Source of the DNA: Rhyacichthys aspro
Taxonomy: Eukaryota; Chordata; Actinopteri; Gobiiformes; Rhyacichthyidae
Assembly (NCBI GenBank): GCA_036850595.1
Contig: CM072148.1
Location: 3,628,100 to 3,692,099, forward strand
Direction: 5' to 3'
Length of the DNA stretch: 64,000 bases
Shown here: one piece after another, positions 22,477 to 33,490 of the stretch
Layout of the letters: every line of letters begins with the position of its first letter
Position numbering within the stretch: the stretch's first letter is position 1
Program-made: the position numbers and the translations under genes
The notes under the pieces: model-generated
What the model was told of the DNA's origin: nothing
The model's database searches: none
The model's input: the letters and a program-made list of their open reading frames with translations, nothing else

Positions 22477-25400
22477 ATCTGCGTCTCATCTAGAAAGAGT
22501 CTGGTCACCTTGTACGCCGGGTAACTCCGGTTTAAGCAGGCACAAGTCGCTTTGAACGCGTGCTTAAAGTAAATTATGTCTCAGCCCCAAAGTTGAGACC
22601 ATAAAAGCGATGTATACTCTGTTCTTCCAAGTAAGGAGCTGGGTGACATGGCAGTGTACATACCAGCGCACTCAGACTTATTCAGAGCTCATTGTACATG
22701 CAGAGGACTAATAAATAGATTTCCCTGTGTCCCTGAGCAGTGCTGCAACTTTCCTTCCACATTACAGCTTCGTTCAACTGAATTATTCAACAATTTTGCA
22801 CTTCTTTAATGACAATCCTTAAGCACCATCACTTTCTTGTACAAAACCAAAGCTCAGAACATTAGTCTGAAATCCTTAATCCTAAATCTTTAAGAAGGCG
22901 GATACATCCTGCAACCTAAAAGGAGCTTGGCTACGTAAAAGTGTTTAAAAATGCATTCAGTAAAGCTGTCTTCATTCCCTTTGACGCTGGCACATTATCT
23001 TTCAGCTCTGGCTTGAAGTGAGGGCTGCCACGTGAGGGTTGGGCCAATTAAGACTGAGATTCCAGGTTTGAACATTATCCCTGAGTCACTCCAGACAAAG
23101 GAAGGAAGGGAGGAAGACTCACTCATCGGCAAATAAAAGCACACTCACATCTCACTGTGTTGTATCAACTTGATCAGATTCAAGGTGTGCCTGGTATGTG
23201 AAAGGAAATTGCTGGCTTAGACTATATTTTTTATTTTTTCAGTGATTGAAATGGTCAGATTTGGACAAACTGTAAAAAAAGGTACATTTACATTTTACAA
23301 TTGCTCCACATTTACCTGGTTAGAAAACCCCTCGAAAAATTACAACATCTACCTCTTTACTGGCCTTTCAAAATTGGATACAGACTTTGGAAAAGTACAT
23401 AATGGCATAAAAGCCTTGAAAAATGTGATAAAAAAATAGTAGAGTGTGTACTTCCTGGCCAGTGCAAAGAGACTAAACACAAACCACAACGGTCAAACAT
23501 GTCGAAACCCACCCAGACGCTGAAGTCTGCTCGAAAACTGATGACTCAAACTAAACAGTGGAGGTCCATTTGGCTGGAAAATGTTCCCCTCGCATTAATA
23601 GCTTTAAGTGAATTCAGACTCTTTTTACTCCAGTCCAATTTTAGATATAGTTACTGGATCATTTCTCATTCTGGGTAACTGTCAGTCACAATATAGCCAA
23701 AGACTGGGCGGACGGCGGTCTATACCAGCCCTGGAAAAAGTCTAGATAAGAGAATGTTTAAATTACGATGGCGCAGAGCCAGTGACCACAGAGTTTTTAA
23801 TAACAAGGAGAATGTCTGGGCAAACAGTTGCTACGGACTCCCACGGCAGACTGGTAGAAATGAGCCGTGTCAAGACAACAAGACCTTTATGTAAATGAGA
23901 GAAGAGTGGCATTTGCCCAACACTGCATTTAAATGATATTGAATCCAAACAAACCAATCATTTGTTTTGTAGATGGTCAAACTTCAGCCATGTTACTTTA
24001 CTAAAGTCACTCACTGTCTTCCTTCATTTACAACCGCACAATACAACGCTTTCCAAACCGCAATGTGTCGCCCACAGAGTTGTAATGTTGTCTTTTTGTT
24101 TTTAAGATCCCACTATAAAAAGAATAGCTGGGAGAATAGGGATTCACAGAGTGGCAACCGAGACAACAAAACAGCCCCGTTAAGTCTAGCATTGCATTTT
24201 CTTTTTACAAAGCACGACTGCAGGGGCCTGGGATTAAACCGTCGAGTAAAACAGGAAAAGCAGTCTTCCCGCTCTGGAAAACAAAATCCATACTTGAAGG
24301 TGTGCGGCTGCTGGCCCTGTTCCTTCCACCGCGGTTTCATTTGTTTTCTAATTTTGAAGCCTTTAAAACACTCTGGTTGGGTTCACAACGTGCAGCTGCA
24401 GCTATACAGCCGCCCGAGTGCCCTATGCCTATATTTTCCATCTCGAAGCATCATATTCCAAATGGTAAAGGCCCGACAAACCGCACCCTTCATCTAGTGA
24501 AATCCTAGGAGTGGCATTACCACCTTGGCTGTATTTAGTTGTCTACTGACCTCAGATGTAATCCTTAATAACAGGACCCAACCCGGGACAATCCTATCAT
24601 TGCACCTCCTGATAATCGCTTAATATAGGCCTTTGGGATTAAGCACAAGATCAGACCCAGCTCTCTGGAATTTATATCCTACAGTGATGTTTTTTGAGTT
24701 AGACATGTTTCCAAGCGATTGACCTGCTTGTTGCTCCATCAATAACACGCAAATGCAACACTGCAGACACGCACCGGTCAGGGACAGATCCATCACAAAG
24801 CTTAGAGTAAATTGGCAGTGCTTTTAACCAAGTACAATAACACACAAGTGCCCTTTAATCCCCATTCAAGATGCTGCTAATGCTGTTCGTAGCAAACACA
24901 CTGGAGATGGGGTCATAAACTGTGGCCTTTTCTAATTGGATGAAGTCAACTTTGAATGCTCAATTAAAAAATAACTCTGAAATTCTGGAACATTTGAATG
25001 GAGCTGTAAAGTGTCATTCTGCTTCAAACATAACGCACCGAGCTGACAAACATCAAATGGCTTCTTTAGGGTCAAATATAGCATCACCTGCCTCTGGTTT
25101 TCACCTGCTCCATTACTGTTTGAACACAGCACGCAGCCTATTTACTCAGTTCTTGTTTCTGATCAGATAAAAGGGGGTTGTATTCTCAGTTTCAGAGTTA
25201 AAACATAGACCTATTTTACACTTATTTTGTCAATATTTATATCATTTAATCCATTGTTAAGTGCTGTTCTCTGTGGCTCTGACATCAATAACAGAAACCA
25301 CATGGCTGTGGCTCTAACTCAATTGTTCTGATTATGTTATATAGTTATTGAGTTAATCGGTGATAAAGTTGTTGTGACTAAATTGTTCCTGCTTTACGTC

Positions 25401-26374
25401 GTTATATCAGGTTTAAGATTCCAAACAGGTTCAGAGAGGACTTCCCTTTAACACTCTAAATCATTTACATATCTAAATCTTTTTAAAAAAAAAACATTCA
25501 ACTTAAAACCTAGAGCACTTCTACAAGGGTAAAAGTCAGCAGTTCCCTAATAATGAATCCCATTTTCAGTTCTTAATGTAGATCTGAACCTTAGAGGTTA
25601 CATGTGCCAGGAGAAATCACTGCATTATGCATTCGTTTCGCTGCCTCATTTAGACATTAAATATGCATATGGCACAGAGAAAAGTAGTCTCTAACTGGGA
25701 AAAAGTCACATTTATAGTCACATTAAGCTGCCTGGGAATGTGATTACCAAGTTTAAAGAGAAAGGCAGCAAGCCAGGTCCAAAGCATCTGAATCAGGTGA
25801 CTGCTAGGTTTGGGTTGGAACTCCGGGAATTTCAGAGCGCCTATTTGAAGTTAATTGGAGTCAGCTGTTAAAATCATTCAGGGCAGCTGAGCAAGTATTA
25901 ACATATTTTCTGCAATATAATAAGAAAAGCCACTTGCAAATCCGACCATCAGCACATTATTTTCAATGCAGTTAAAAAGACTTCCTTTAACATCTTCATC
26001 TGAGGTGAAGTACATTTGAGCTCCTTCCAAATTGAAGCATTTTTAAATATTCTGCAGTTGGCGCGAGGCCAGGGATTCAGGAGGTGAACCCACTCCGTGT
26101 CCTATTTCCACAGCAACTGCTTAGGAATGTCTACAAAGGTCTACGAAACAGCTGCTCCATCTGTTCCTACTGTCAGTCCTGCTGCACAAGAAAAATGACT
26201 GAAATCAGGATTCCCAGCCATCTCCTGAAGGATCGTCTTACCTCATTGTTCCCAACAGTGACTGATATGAATAACCCTCGCTGCACAAAACTACCATTTA
26301 TGCAAATTCTTTCAAAACAGAAACATAATATACACACAGCTCAGTAGGAACACAGTGAAAGAGAATGGACTCAC

Positions 26375-29300
26375 CTGTTTCCTCATCAATGGTAAATATC
26401 CCCAAGCCTGATCCGTCACGAATTGAATATCGGATTTCCCCGTCCCGTCCGCCGTCTTCATCTTCAGCCTTCACGGTCATAACGGAGGTCCCCACCAGCG
26501 CGTCCTCTTTTATAAATCCCTTTTCCACAAACGATCGGAAATAAGGCCTGTACAAGTTCTCGTTTACATCCACAACGTCGATCTCGATGAAACAAGTCGA
26601 CGACAAGGACATCGGTTTCCCTTTGTCCTTTGCTTTTGCCGTCAGGTTGTACACTTGCTTCGTTTCATAATCGAGGTTTTGCACAATCCGTACCGCCCCG
26701 CTAAGTTTGTCCACTTCGAAATTCCCATCTCCGTTATCGATGAGGCTGTATCGTATCTGGCTGGAAGGTCCCACGTCGGGATCGTGGGCTTCTAACCACA
26801 TGATCACAGTCCCTATCGGAAGGTCTTCCCTCACTTTGACTCGATAATTGGGCGGGACGAACTTGGGAGGGTTATCGTTCACGTCTTCTAACGTGACCTT
26901 GAGGGGCGCGGTGGAAACTAACTGCGGTTCGTACACGGCTTCGTCGCGCGCTGCTATTTTTAAAACGTAAACCGGCTGCAGTTCGCGATCCAGCGGCTTC
27001 GTCACCGTAACGACTCCCGTATCTTCGTCGATCGCGAAATGATCCGTGCCTCCCAAAATGGAGTACTTCACGGCTCCGTTAGCGCCCTTGTCTTTGTCTG
27101 TGGAGTCCACCTGAATGATCTGCGTCCCGACAGGTGTGCTCTCGCTAATATCGACCGAATACGAACTCTGCAAAAACTGCGGGCTGTTATCGTTAGTGTC
27201 TAAGATTTTGACATCCAAGAGGCGCGACGAGGACTTCTGCGGGATGCCCAGGTCGTAGACGGTTATGTTGAGAGTGTAATGGTCCGTGGTTTCCCTGTCG
27301 AGAGGGGAATAAACCAGCAGCCAACCGGTTTCCATTTCAACTATAAATTTACTTTCTGTGTCTCCCCCTGAAATAACATACACTAGTTTCCCATTGAAGC
27401 CGCTGTCTGAGTCTGTCGCGCTCAGATGTACAATCCGGGCTCCAACAGGGAGGTCCTCTTTGATTTCCACAGCGCTTGGGAAAGATTCTCCAAATTGCGG
27501 CGTGTACCGATTTATTGAGTGTATGTCCACAAAGTCGTCCGGCTCGTTTTGTGTGTGCACTTTGCTGCCTTGAAGGAGCTTCTCCGCCAGCATAGTAGCG
27601 ACCCCGGTTTCAACACATTTTAACTGGACTGGCTTGCGTGCCGTGATGACAGTTATATTCATGAACATTGGCTGAGTCTCATGTTCCCCGTCACTCGCAA
27701 TGATTTGTAAACTATGAAAGGACACTTTAGCCGCCTCTCCCTCACTCAGCGTCTGCTTCAGCGAGAGCACGCCAGAGTTTGGGTTGAGTTCAAACAGATC
27801 CAGATCGTTCCCTGCTTTAATATGGTACCGTACGAGCTGTAGTTCGTCAGCGTCTATGGCAGAAACGGTGGAAATCTGCTCTCCCACGCCGTGATCTCTG
27901 GGCACGGTCACCTCACAGTCGACGTTTTCAAACAAGGGCTTATTGTCGTTGAGGTTGTTCAGAGTAATGGTGACGGGGGCCTCCACCTCTCTGCGGAAAG
28001 GGGATCCCCAGTCTGACGCTCTGACTTTCAGGTGGTAAATCCTAGGCATTAGCTCATAGTCTAACACCTCAGAGGTACTGATGACACCAGAGAAGTAGTC
28101 AATGACAAACGGCTGCGGGCTCAGATTGGTGATGCTGTAGGTCACGTATCCGTTCTCGCCCCTGTCGAGGTCAGTGGCTTTGACCGTCAACACGCTGCTC
28201 CCCGCTGGAACGTTCTCATCAACGCTGGCCTTGTAGGACGTCTGCTGAAACTCTGGAGCGTTGTTATTTACATCAATCACGTCTACAATGACTTTTGCGG
28301 CTGCCTTTTTGTCGCCGGTGATCACGTCCAGCTCAAACTGCGGAGTAGAATCGGCATTGATTGGTCCTGCCACGCTGATTAAACCCGTATCAGGGTTGAT
28401 CGTAAATCTGCTCTTGTCAGATTTATGTTTAAACGCATATTTAAGATGGGGATACTTTGGCACAGCTGTTACCATAGTGACAGGTGTGTGAAGAGGGGCA
28501 AATTCACTCAAATTGACTCTGTAAATAGCCTTTTCAAAAACAGGGGGGCTAAATTTAAACTGTGCAGTCGTGACATGCACTAATTTAACGGAGGAGAACT
28601 GAGGGGGGCTTCCTTTGTCCTTGGCCTGTAACGTGAGGTTGTATCCATAAGGCTGGCTGTCCCAGTCCACATCTTTGACTGCTTTGATTTTATACTCTTT
28701 GCTCCCCGGGCTGGTTCGGACAGCCTTGAACTGCTGCAGGGGGTCGCCAGCCACGATACTCAGTGATGCAATCTCTCCATTTGGTCCCTGGTCATTATCC
28801 TCCACCGTCACGATGGCGTACGTGGGGTCATGGTCTGCGTCCGAGGGGGCCAAAGTCACCGCTGTGATTACAGGCGCGTGCTCGTTGGCCTGCTCTACTC
28901 TCACTGTGAGTTTGGCCATGCTGCTGAAGCCGCTGCTGCCGTACAGTTTCATCCCTCTGTCCACTGCCAGGATTTCCAGCTCGTACAGTTTAGTCTCGGA
29001 GTAGTCCAGTTTGCCCGTCAGCGTCACCACGCCGCTCGTGGGGTGAACCGCGAACATATCCGTCCACTCTCTGAAACTGTAATAGTACTCTCCGTTCGTA
29101 CCGATGTCTGCGTCCGTGGCTGTGACCTTTGCCACGCTTGTGCGTATAGCGGTGTTCTCCGGTAAAGAGATGCTGTAGGACGTCGGAGAGAACAGAGGTC
29201 TCAAATCATTCGTGTCCTGAACTTGTACCTTGACTCTAGTGCGACACTCCAGGTTAGTGTTCCTCTCCGACGCCTTTACAGTCAGCATGTAGTGGTCTTT

Positions 29301-29603
29301 CACCTCCCGGTTCAGAATAGCAGTGCTACCTCCTTTGGTCCTTATTCGCAAGAAACTAAAATCTCCCAACAGGTAGTCCTCAGCTTTGAACAAGTTCTCA
29401 TTGTCTCCAGAGATTATTTTGTACCGTATCTCCCAGGATGGGTCCGTGATGTAGATGCCCATTTTGTAGTGGCTCTCCAAGTAAGTCTTAGCAGCAGAGT
29501 TCTCGTATATGGTGGCATTGTAAACAGAGTGGGTGAACTGCATGGAGGCGGCCCTCGCTGTCTGCAGGAGCAGCACCAGCAGCCAGACCAAGTGCTTCCC
29601 CAT
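26375..29603 (-). CDS. fat1: FAT1-type atypical cadherin, first coding exon (exon 2)
   Basis: This exon encodes residues 1-1076 plus the first base of codon 1077 of a giant protocadherin-like membrane protein; FAT1 acts at the cell surface in adhesion, actin organisation and planar polarity. I chose the ATG at 29603: it has A at -3 and G at +4 and is followed by a hydrophobic signal peptide (about residues 1-19, MGKHLVWLLVLLLQTARAAS). An upstream TTG extends the frame but is not a credible eukaryotic start. Cadherin repeats lie at roughly 29-137, 145-245, 255-350, 358-450, 456-557, 560-655, 705-809, 815-912, 917-1018 and 1025 onward. Calcium-site motifs are visible: LDRE at 768 and 871, DTNDN at 802, DVNDN at 907. 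Sequons occur at N29, N322, N364, N493, N649, N779 and N986. The sequence matches vertebrate FAT1 as I remember it throughout (for example ENSAAKTY, GDFSFLRIRTKGG, WLEAHDP), better than FAT2 or FAT3. The donor is ACAG|GTGAGT at 26375/26374, phase 1. There are no frameshifts. fat1a versus fat1b is unresolved. Confidence 0.96.
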
Positions 29604-29631
29604 TATCGTACCGCAGTCTTCACACAACCAC
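29604..29631 (-). other. fat1: 5'UTR part of fat1 exon 2 and its splice acceptor
   Basis: The 28 bases before the start codon follow a pyrimidine-rich acceptor (minus strand: TTTCTGTTTCCGTTTCCAG, then exon base 29631). The acceptor lies only 28 nt upstream of the ATG, so a noncoding first exon must lie upstream, as in other vertebrate FAT1 genes. The reading frame is open across these 28 nt, but it is closed by in-frame TGA codons in both candidate first exons, which supports starting at 29603. Confidence 0.85.
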
Positions 29632-30987
29632 CTGGAAACGGAAACAGAAAGGACGATTAGTCAGTTATAGTTACAAATGATGTGTATTTTACATCTTCTT
29701 GAGCTGATTTTGCATTTAATATCACATCATTCCAGGTTGAAACATGCTCAAACCACATAATCTGCCCCTTATTTCATTTCTTGGACACAGCAAAAATCCA
29801 ATTTCACCATAAATTAAATCATGGCTGAGATGCATCCCCGTTTGTCTCTCATTGTGCACTTATTCCGAGTCTTTTAAATGTCGTGTCAGGATGCTCGGGC
29901 TCATAAACGACTAAATGGGCTCCGTGTGGATTTAAGATGAAGCACAGTGACAAGTCAGGTGACCGCTGGTGTCTGCACAGTGTAAGACTCCTCACACACA
30001 AACCCTTTTTATGCACATACAAGGAAATGAGAACGTGCAAGTGATTCATTTTCTACTCCGTGGTTCACATGCGGGGATAAAATAAACCTTCTGTGATGCA
30101 CACTTAGTTAATTACACCAGTAATTAATGAGTTTTGTCGTGAAGTTCCCCTTAAGCGATTTAAAAGAAATACAATCTGCCTGTGTAAATCTACTGCTATG
30201 TCTGAAAGCTCTGACTAAACGACTGTGGAAATGGTTTGAAATTGCACATTCACTCGTTTACAACCTTTTTACAGCGTCTAGGTTTGTGTGTGTGTGGGTG
30301 TCCGTCCTATCGGGCAAATAAAACCAAGCCTTTCTGTGTCTATCTTCGAGTCTGCTCTACACTATTTACTTACGGCGTGTCAAAATGAGCCCACGACAGG
30401 TTAGTTATTCACTCTTTACGCAGGGTTAATGACTGACTTCAGACCAACGCGAAATCACCTTCAGTCTGAAAGTATCGCCTGCAGGTACAAAAGAACCATC
30501 TGCTCCGGAGCCACCATTGTACCACCTCCTAACCTCAAAACAAACTTATTTCCAAACGTTTAACCAGCTTGGATAAACGCTCAGCTAAACTCTTAACCCC
30601 TCTCCAACATTTAAACAAGTTTTCGTAAAGATAAAGTCGATGAATGCCCCAAGAAAAAACTTTTAAAGCGCAGTTTCTTGGCTAACCCCATCCCCCATCT
30701 GAAGCCATTCACTCCACCGAGAAAAGGCTGCACAGATTTATTCAAACCTTTTACCTTTTCACGATGCATTACACACAACAAATCCAACATTTCTCTTCAA
30801 AACACGTTACGGTTGACTTTTTTTGACGCTAAACTTGTTCAAACTGTGGGAAAAAAAGCGGCTGGTCTCTTTCCCAGCGCCGCAGTTCACAATAGACCGA
30901 ACCTATCTCAACTTTTTCCCCAGATGCCCGTGCTTATCAGCTAAAACCTAAAAATACACGCCTTTTCCAAACAAACGCCTAACGTAC
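29632..30987 (-). other. fat1 intron 1 (exon A to exon 2)
   Basis: This is non-coding sequence between donor A and the exon 2 acceptor. I see no repeat array or recognisable element; there is a short (GT)n run near 30285-30300. If exon B is used, the intron extends to 33114. Confidence 0.5.
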
Positions 30988-31190
30988 CTCTTCTGGTTTG
31001 GATTTCAGAGGTTTGGAGGTTTGGCATGGAGTTGAAGTAGTCCAAATCTCGGCATGGTAATCCGTGGATCGGTCCTGCTCTGTGCGCTACTCCATCCAGC
31101 GCCAGCAGCAGCAGCACTGCGCGCACACACCGCGTCCCTTTCTCTCCACACTCACTGGAGCTGCTGGCCCCTGTATCCCTCCGCGCTGCG
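30988..31190 (-). other. fat1: candidate noncoding first exon A of fat1
   Basis: A GC-richer stretch ends in a strong donor, AAGAG|GTACGTT (last exon base 30988), 1.36 kb upstream of the exon 2 acceptor. A TATA box about 30 bp upstream of the inferred start (near 31190) suggests a focused promoter. The exon holds a three-codon uORF (ATG GAG TAG at 31095-31087) and a 16-codon uORF at 31055-31005. The start position is inferred from the TATA box, not seen. Exon B near 33.1 kb is an alternative, or both may be used. Confidence 0.5.
31005..31055 (-). other. upstream ORF in candidate exon A
   Basis: ATG at 31055 in a good context (ATTACCATGC) opens a 16-codon peptide, MPRFGLLQLHAKPPNL, stopped by TGA at 31007-31005. 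If exon A is spliced to exon 2 this uORF is in the same frame as FAT1, with the TGA 15 codons before the FAT1 ATG. It could lower translation from this leader. Whether it is translated cannot be told from sequence. Confidence 0.4.
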
Positions 31191-31212
31191 CACACTCCGC
31201 TCTCCGGCTCTA

Positions 31213-31223
31213 CTTTTTTATAT
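31213..31223 (-). promoter_or_regulatory. TATA box of candidate fat1 promoter A
   Basis: On the minus strand the sequence reads ATATAAAAAAG, with TATAAAA at 31222-31216. It sits in a CpG-bearing GC-rich context (GCGCGC just upstream, GCGCAGCGCGG just downstream) and lies upstream of exon A with its strong donor. Function is inferred from position and motif only. Confidence 0.5.
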
Positions 31224-31299
31224 CTACAGCAGCGCGCGGCAGGATAAAACGTTTCCGGAGGAGGTTTAGTTTGATTTTTGGCGACTTTTGGCTCCATTA

Positions 31300-33114
31300 T
31301 TCATCTCGAGTTACTTTGAAAAAGGTCAAATTGTTCGCTGAAGTCACTCAGAGGAATATAAATGCACTTTATACTGTCAGACTTTTTCCTCCAGGCAACC
31401 GAGGGCACTTTACTGACCCGTGGGAAAATATGGACTCTGTATTTGATGTCGCCTTGACATGTGTGCTAGCTTCAAAGTGATATGACCTGCGTTTAGTCTG
31501 TAACAAATGGTGTTGCTCTGTCTGTAGAGCATAAACAGACTCACTCTGGGAGTTTGCATGAGTGCCCAATTAGGAAAAATAGATAGTCAATGGAGATTAG
31601 TAACTTTTTGGGGTTTTTTTTGAAGGTAGAGGATTTAAAAATATACTAAAATATGCCACTTGAAAGACCACACAGAATTTGAGTTATATTTATGTTAAAG
31701 ATTGCAGTAATACAGTGAATAAAGAAGTAAAAAGTAAAGGAAAACTGATTTATTTATTGCCAGCTTTAGCGAGTGCTAGTCTTTTTAACAACAATTAGCT
31801 TTCCTGCTATTACTTTTCGAAAAACAACATGTTAAATTATTCAAAGTGACTCTTTTATTCCAATTTTTTATGGGGTTTTCCAGAAGCGGCGTGAACTAGA
31901 CTCTGTTTGGATGGATAATATTATTATTATTACTGTATGGAGTATTTGAAATAATAATGAAGCCTATATAATGCATTTCTGGCACAATGAATATTAAAAG
32001 GCTGTACTCTAATGCTTAAGATTTGGTTATTCACTGATACATCATTATGTGCAAAAGACTCATGTTACCTTGGGTTTCAAAATGACTGACACAAGGAAAG
32101 TCCACATTTCTATATTTTTAAAGATATGTAAATAAATAATCACTATTTTCCACAGATCCATGTGAACAGAGGCTACTATAAGCCTAATAAATAAATCTGT
32201 AACTGTAGGATGTTTGAATCCACAGCCTTGATCACACATAATGCTGAATAAAACCAACAAATTTAACATTAAGAATATCTTCACATGCACCAAAGTAGCC
32301 ATTAAAGATTATTTTTGGGCATTTATTTAATAGATACAGCAGATCAACAGGAGGTAGAGTGTGAGAGAGGGAATGACTTTGAGCTGGAATCAAACCCAGG
32401 TCGTAGAAGTATATCGTACCCACTCTACCAAGGTTTCCCCAAATGGCTGCTTCTAAACTACCGGATGATACAATACAATCAGCCTGTTCTGTCTTAATCT
32501 AATTAGTTTACATAGATTAAAAATATATAATAACAAATAAAAATGTGTTTCTGTGTCTAAGGTTGCATCATCTTCTCCTATTCACATAAATCCTGCAAGA
32601 GATCTAAAAATACAGAATATTTGGGGTTGTAGGTTTGTATAGAATGTGCTGATGAATGGTTGAGCAGCAGCGGGTTGTCTCCGGGGCACTGGAGCAGACT
32701 TCACTGATAGAGGACCTTCACTTGATCCTATCTCTCGTGCCCCACACATCCACGCTCCCAGATTGGTCTCTCACAAATAAAAAAAATCCATAGCTGCACT
32801 TCCCTTTTCTGTCCAGACGCGCACGACTGAGGCTGCTGTGCGAGTGATGGCGCTGTCTCCCTGCTCTATCCCGGACTGCAGCCTGTGCAAACATCCAACT
32901 GGAGCGTTTAGACACGAGCTGCACGAAGCTTGTCAACTTGTCAACTTCTATTATCTTCGTGCGTAAATGTGCGTAATGTCGCGTTTGGATTCTGATAACG
33001 AACGAGCGAGCTGAGCTGTTTCTTCTAACCTTACGCGAATGAATGGAGTTGAAAATAAAGTTGAGGGTGATTCCTTTAGCTTTTTGAGTGAAATGGTGAG
33101 TTTGAAACACTTAC
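31300..33114. other. sequence between the two candidate fat1 first exons
   Basis: Apart from the SINE piece at 32345-32440 I see AT-rich non-coding sequence with a short ATT run near 31920. If exon B is the first exon this is part of intron 1. Confidence 0.5.
32345..32440 (-). mobile_element. tRNA-derived SINE fragment
   Basis: On the minus strand TTGGTAGAGTGGGTACGAT (A box, near 32431) is followed by CCTGGGTTTGATTCC (B box, 32400-32386). The A/B layout and wording resemble the piece at 19290, so both may come from one SINE family. Confidence 0.55.
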
Positions 33115-33300
33115 CAGACCAGCTGGATGTCCACCGACTGCCCTCATTTAAACTTCTCCTCGCGTAAATCCACCGGTTCGACTTTAGCGAGCATGTCCTC
33201 CCTCCTCAGCGCTCCTCTCCGCGCACAGCCTCGTATTCCTCACGCATGCTGCTGCTGCTGGAGGCTACGGTTTTCTCTTCTATCTCCCTCCACTGCAAGC
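33115..33300 (-). other. fat1: candidate noncoding first exon B of fat1
   Basis: A region with many CpGs ends in a near-perfect donor, GGTCTG|GTAAGTG (last exon base 33115), 3.5 kb upstream of the exon 2 acceptor. The 5' end is undefined; 33300 is only a guess. Two uORFs lie inside: 13 codons at 33247-33206 (MREEYEAVRGEER) and 16 codons at 33194-33144 (MLAKVEPVDLREEKFK). The second is in frame with FAT1 after splicing and is stopped by TGA 19 codons before its ATG. The GTAAGT donor and the GC box upstream make this at least as good as exon A for the main first exon. Confidence 0.5.
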
Positions 33301-33399
33301 CTCAGCTCAGGTAGATCCGAATCTGTCACTCCCTTTCGAAAACAACGTTTGGAAAATAACCACCCGGAAAGAAAAAGGCAAAAATAAAAAGATAGGAGC

Positions 33400-33490
33400 C
33401 GAGAAGAGAAGGGTAAAGTTGTGGTGTAGTTGCCCACTGAGCTCCCGTTGTGGAAAGTGGCAGAGGGTGGAGGGGGCGGAGTGAGAGGAA
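33400..33490 (-). promoter_or_regulatory. possible promoter B with GC box
   Basis: The plus strand carries GGGGGCGGA at 33472-33480, so CCGCCCCC on the minus strand (Sp1/KLF type), preceded by a purine-rich run and followed toward exon B by AT-rich and CpG-bearing sequence. No convincing TATA box is placed near exon B. This would fit a dispersed promoter. The call rests on position relative to exon B. Confidence 0.35.

Larger units (their letters stand above)
15417..26374 (-). other. fat1 intron 2
   Basis: This 10.96-kb intron separates the first two coding exons. It is mostly unique-looking AT-rich sequence with long homopolymers (T run near 16260, T run near 19171). It also contains a degenerate ACTAAAC-type repeat (16850-17240), a tRNA-like SINE piece (19290-19345) and a small local duplication (22420-22476). 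I found no nested gene: the open frames present have no recognisable domains and no splice logic. Confidence 0.85.

Noticed and set aside
23973..24497. 174-codon plus-strand ORF in intron 2
   Set aside because: No homology recognised and low-complexity-free but random-looking composition; treated as chance.
29604..29627. eight-residue extension of FAT1 from an upstream TTG
   Set aside because: TTG is not a usual eukaryotic start; the ATG at 29603 has a strong context and is followed directly by a signal peptide as in other FAT1 proteins.
29223..29660. 145-codon plus-strand frame opposite fat1 exon 2
   Set aside because: It lies antisense to well-supported FAT1 coding sequence, has no recognisable domain and arises from the GC-rich codon pattern of the sense strand. 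Other plus-strand frames at 27358, 28261, 28675 and 28830 are rejected for the same reason.
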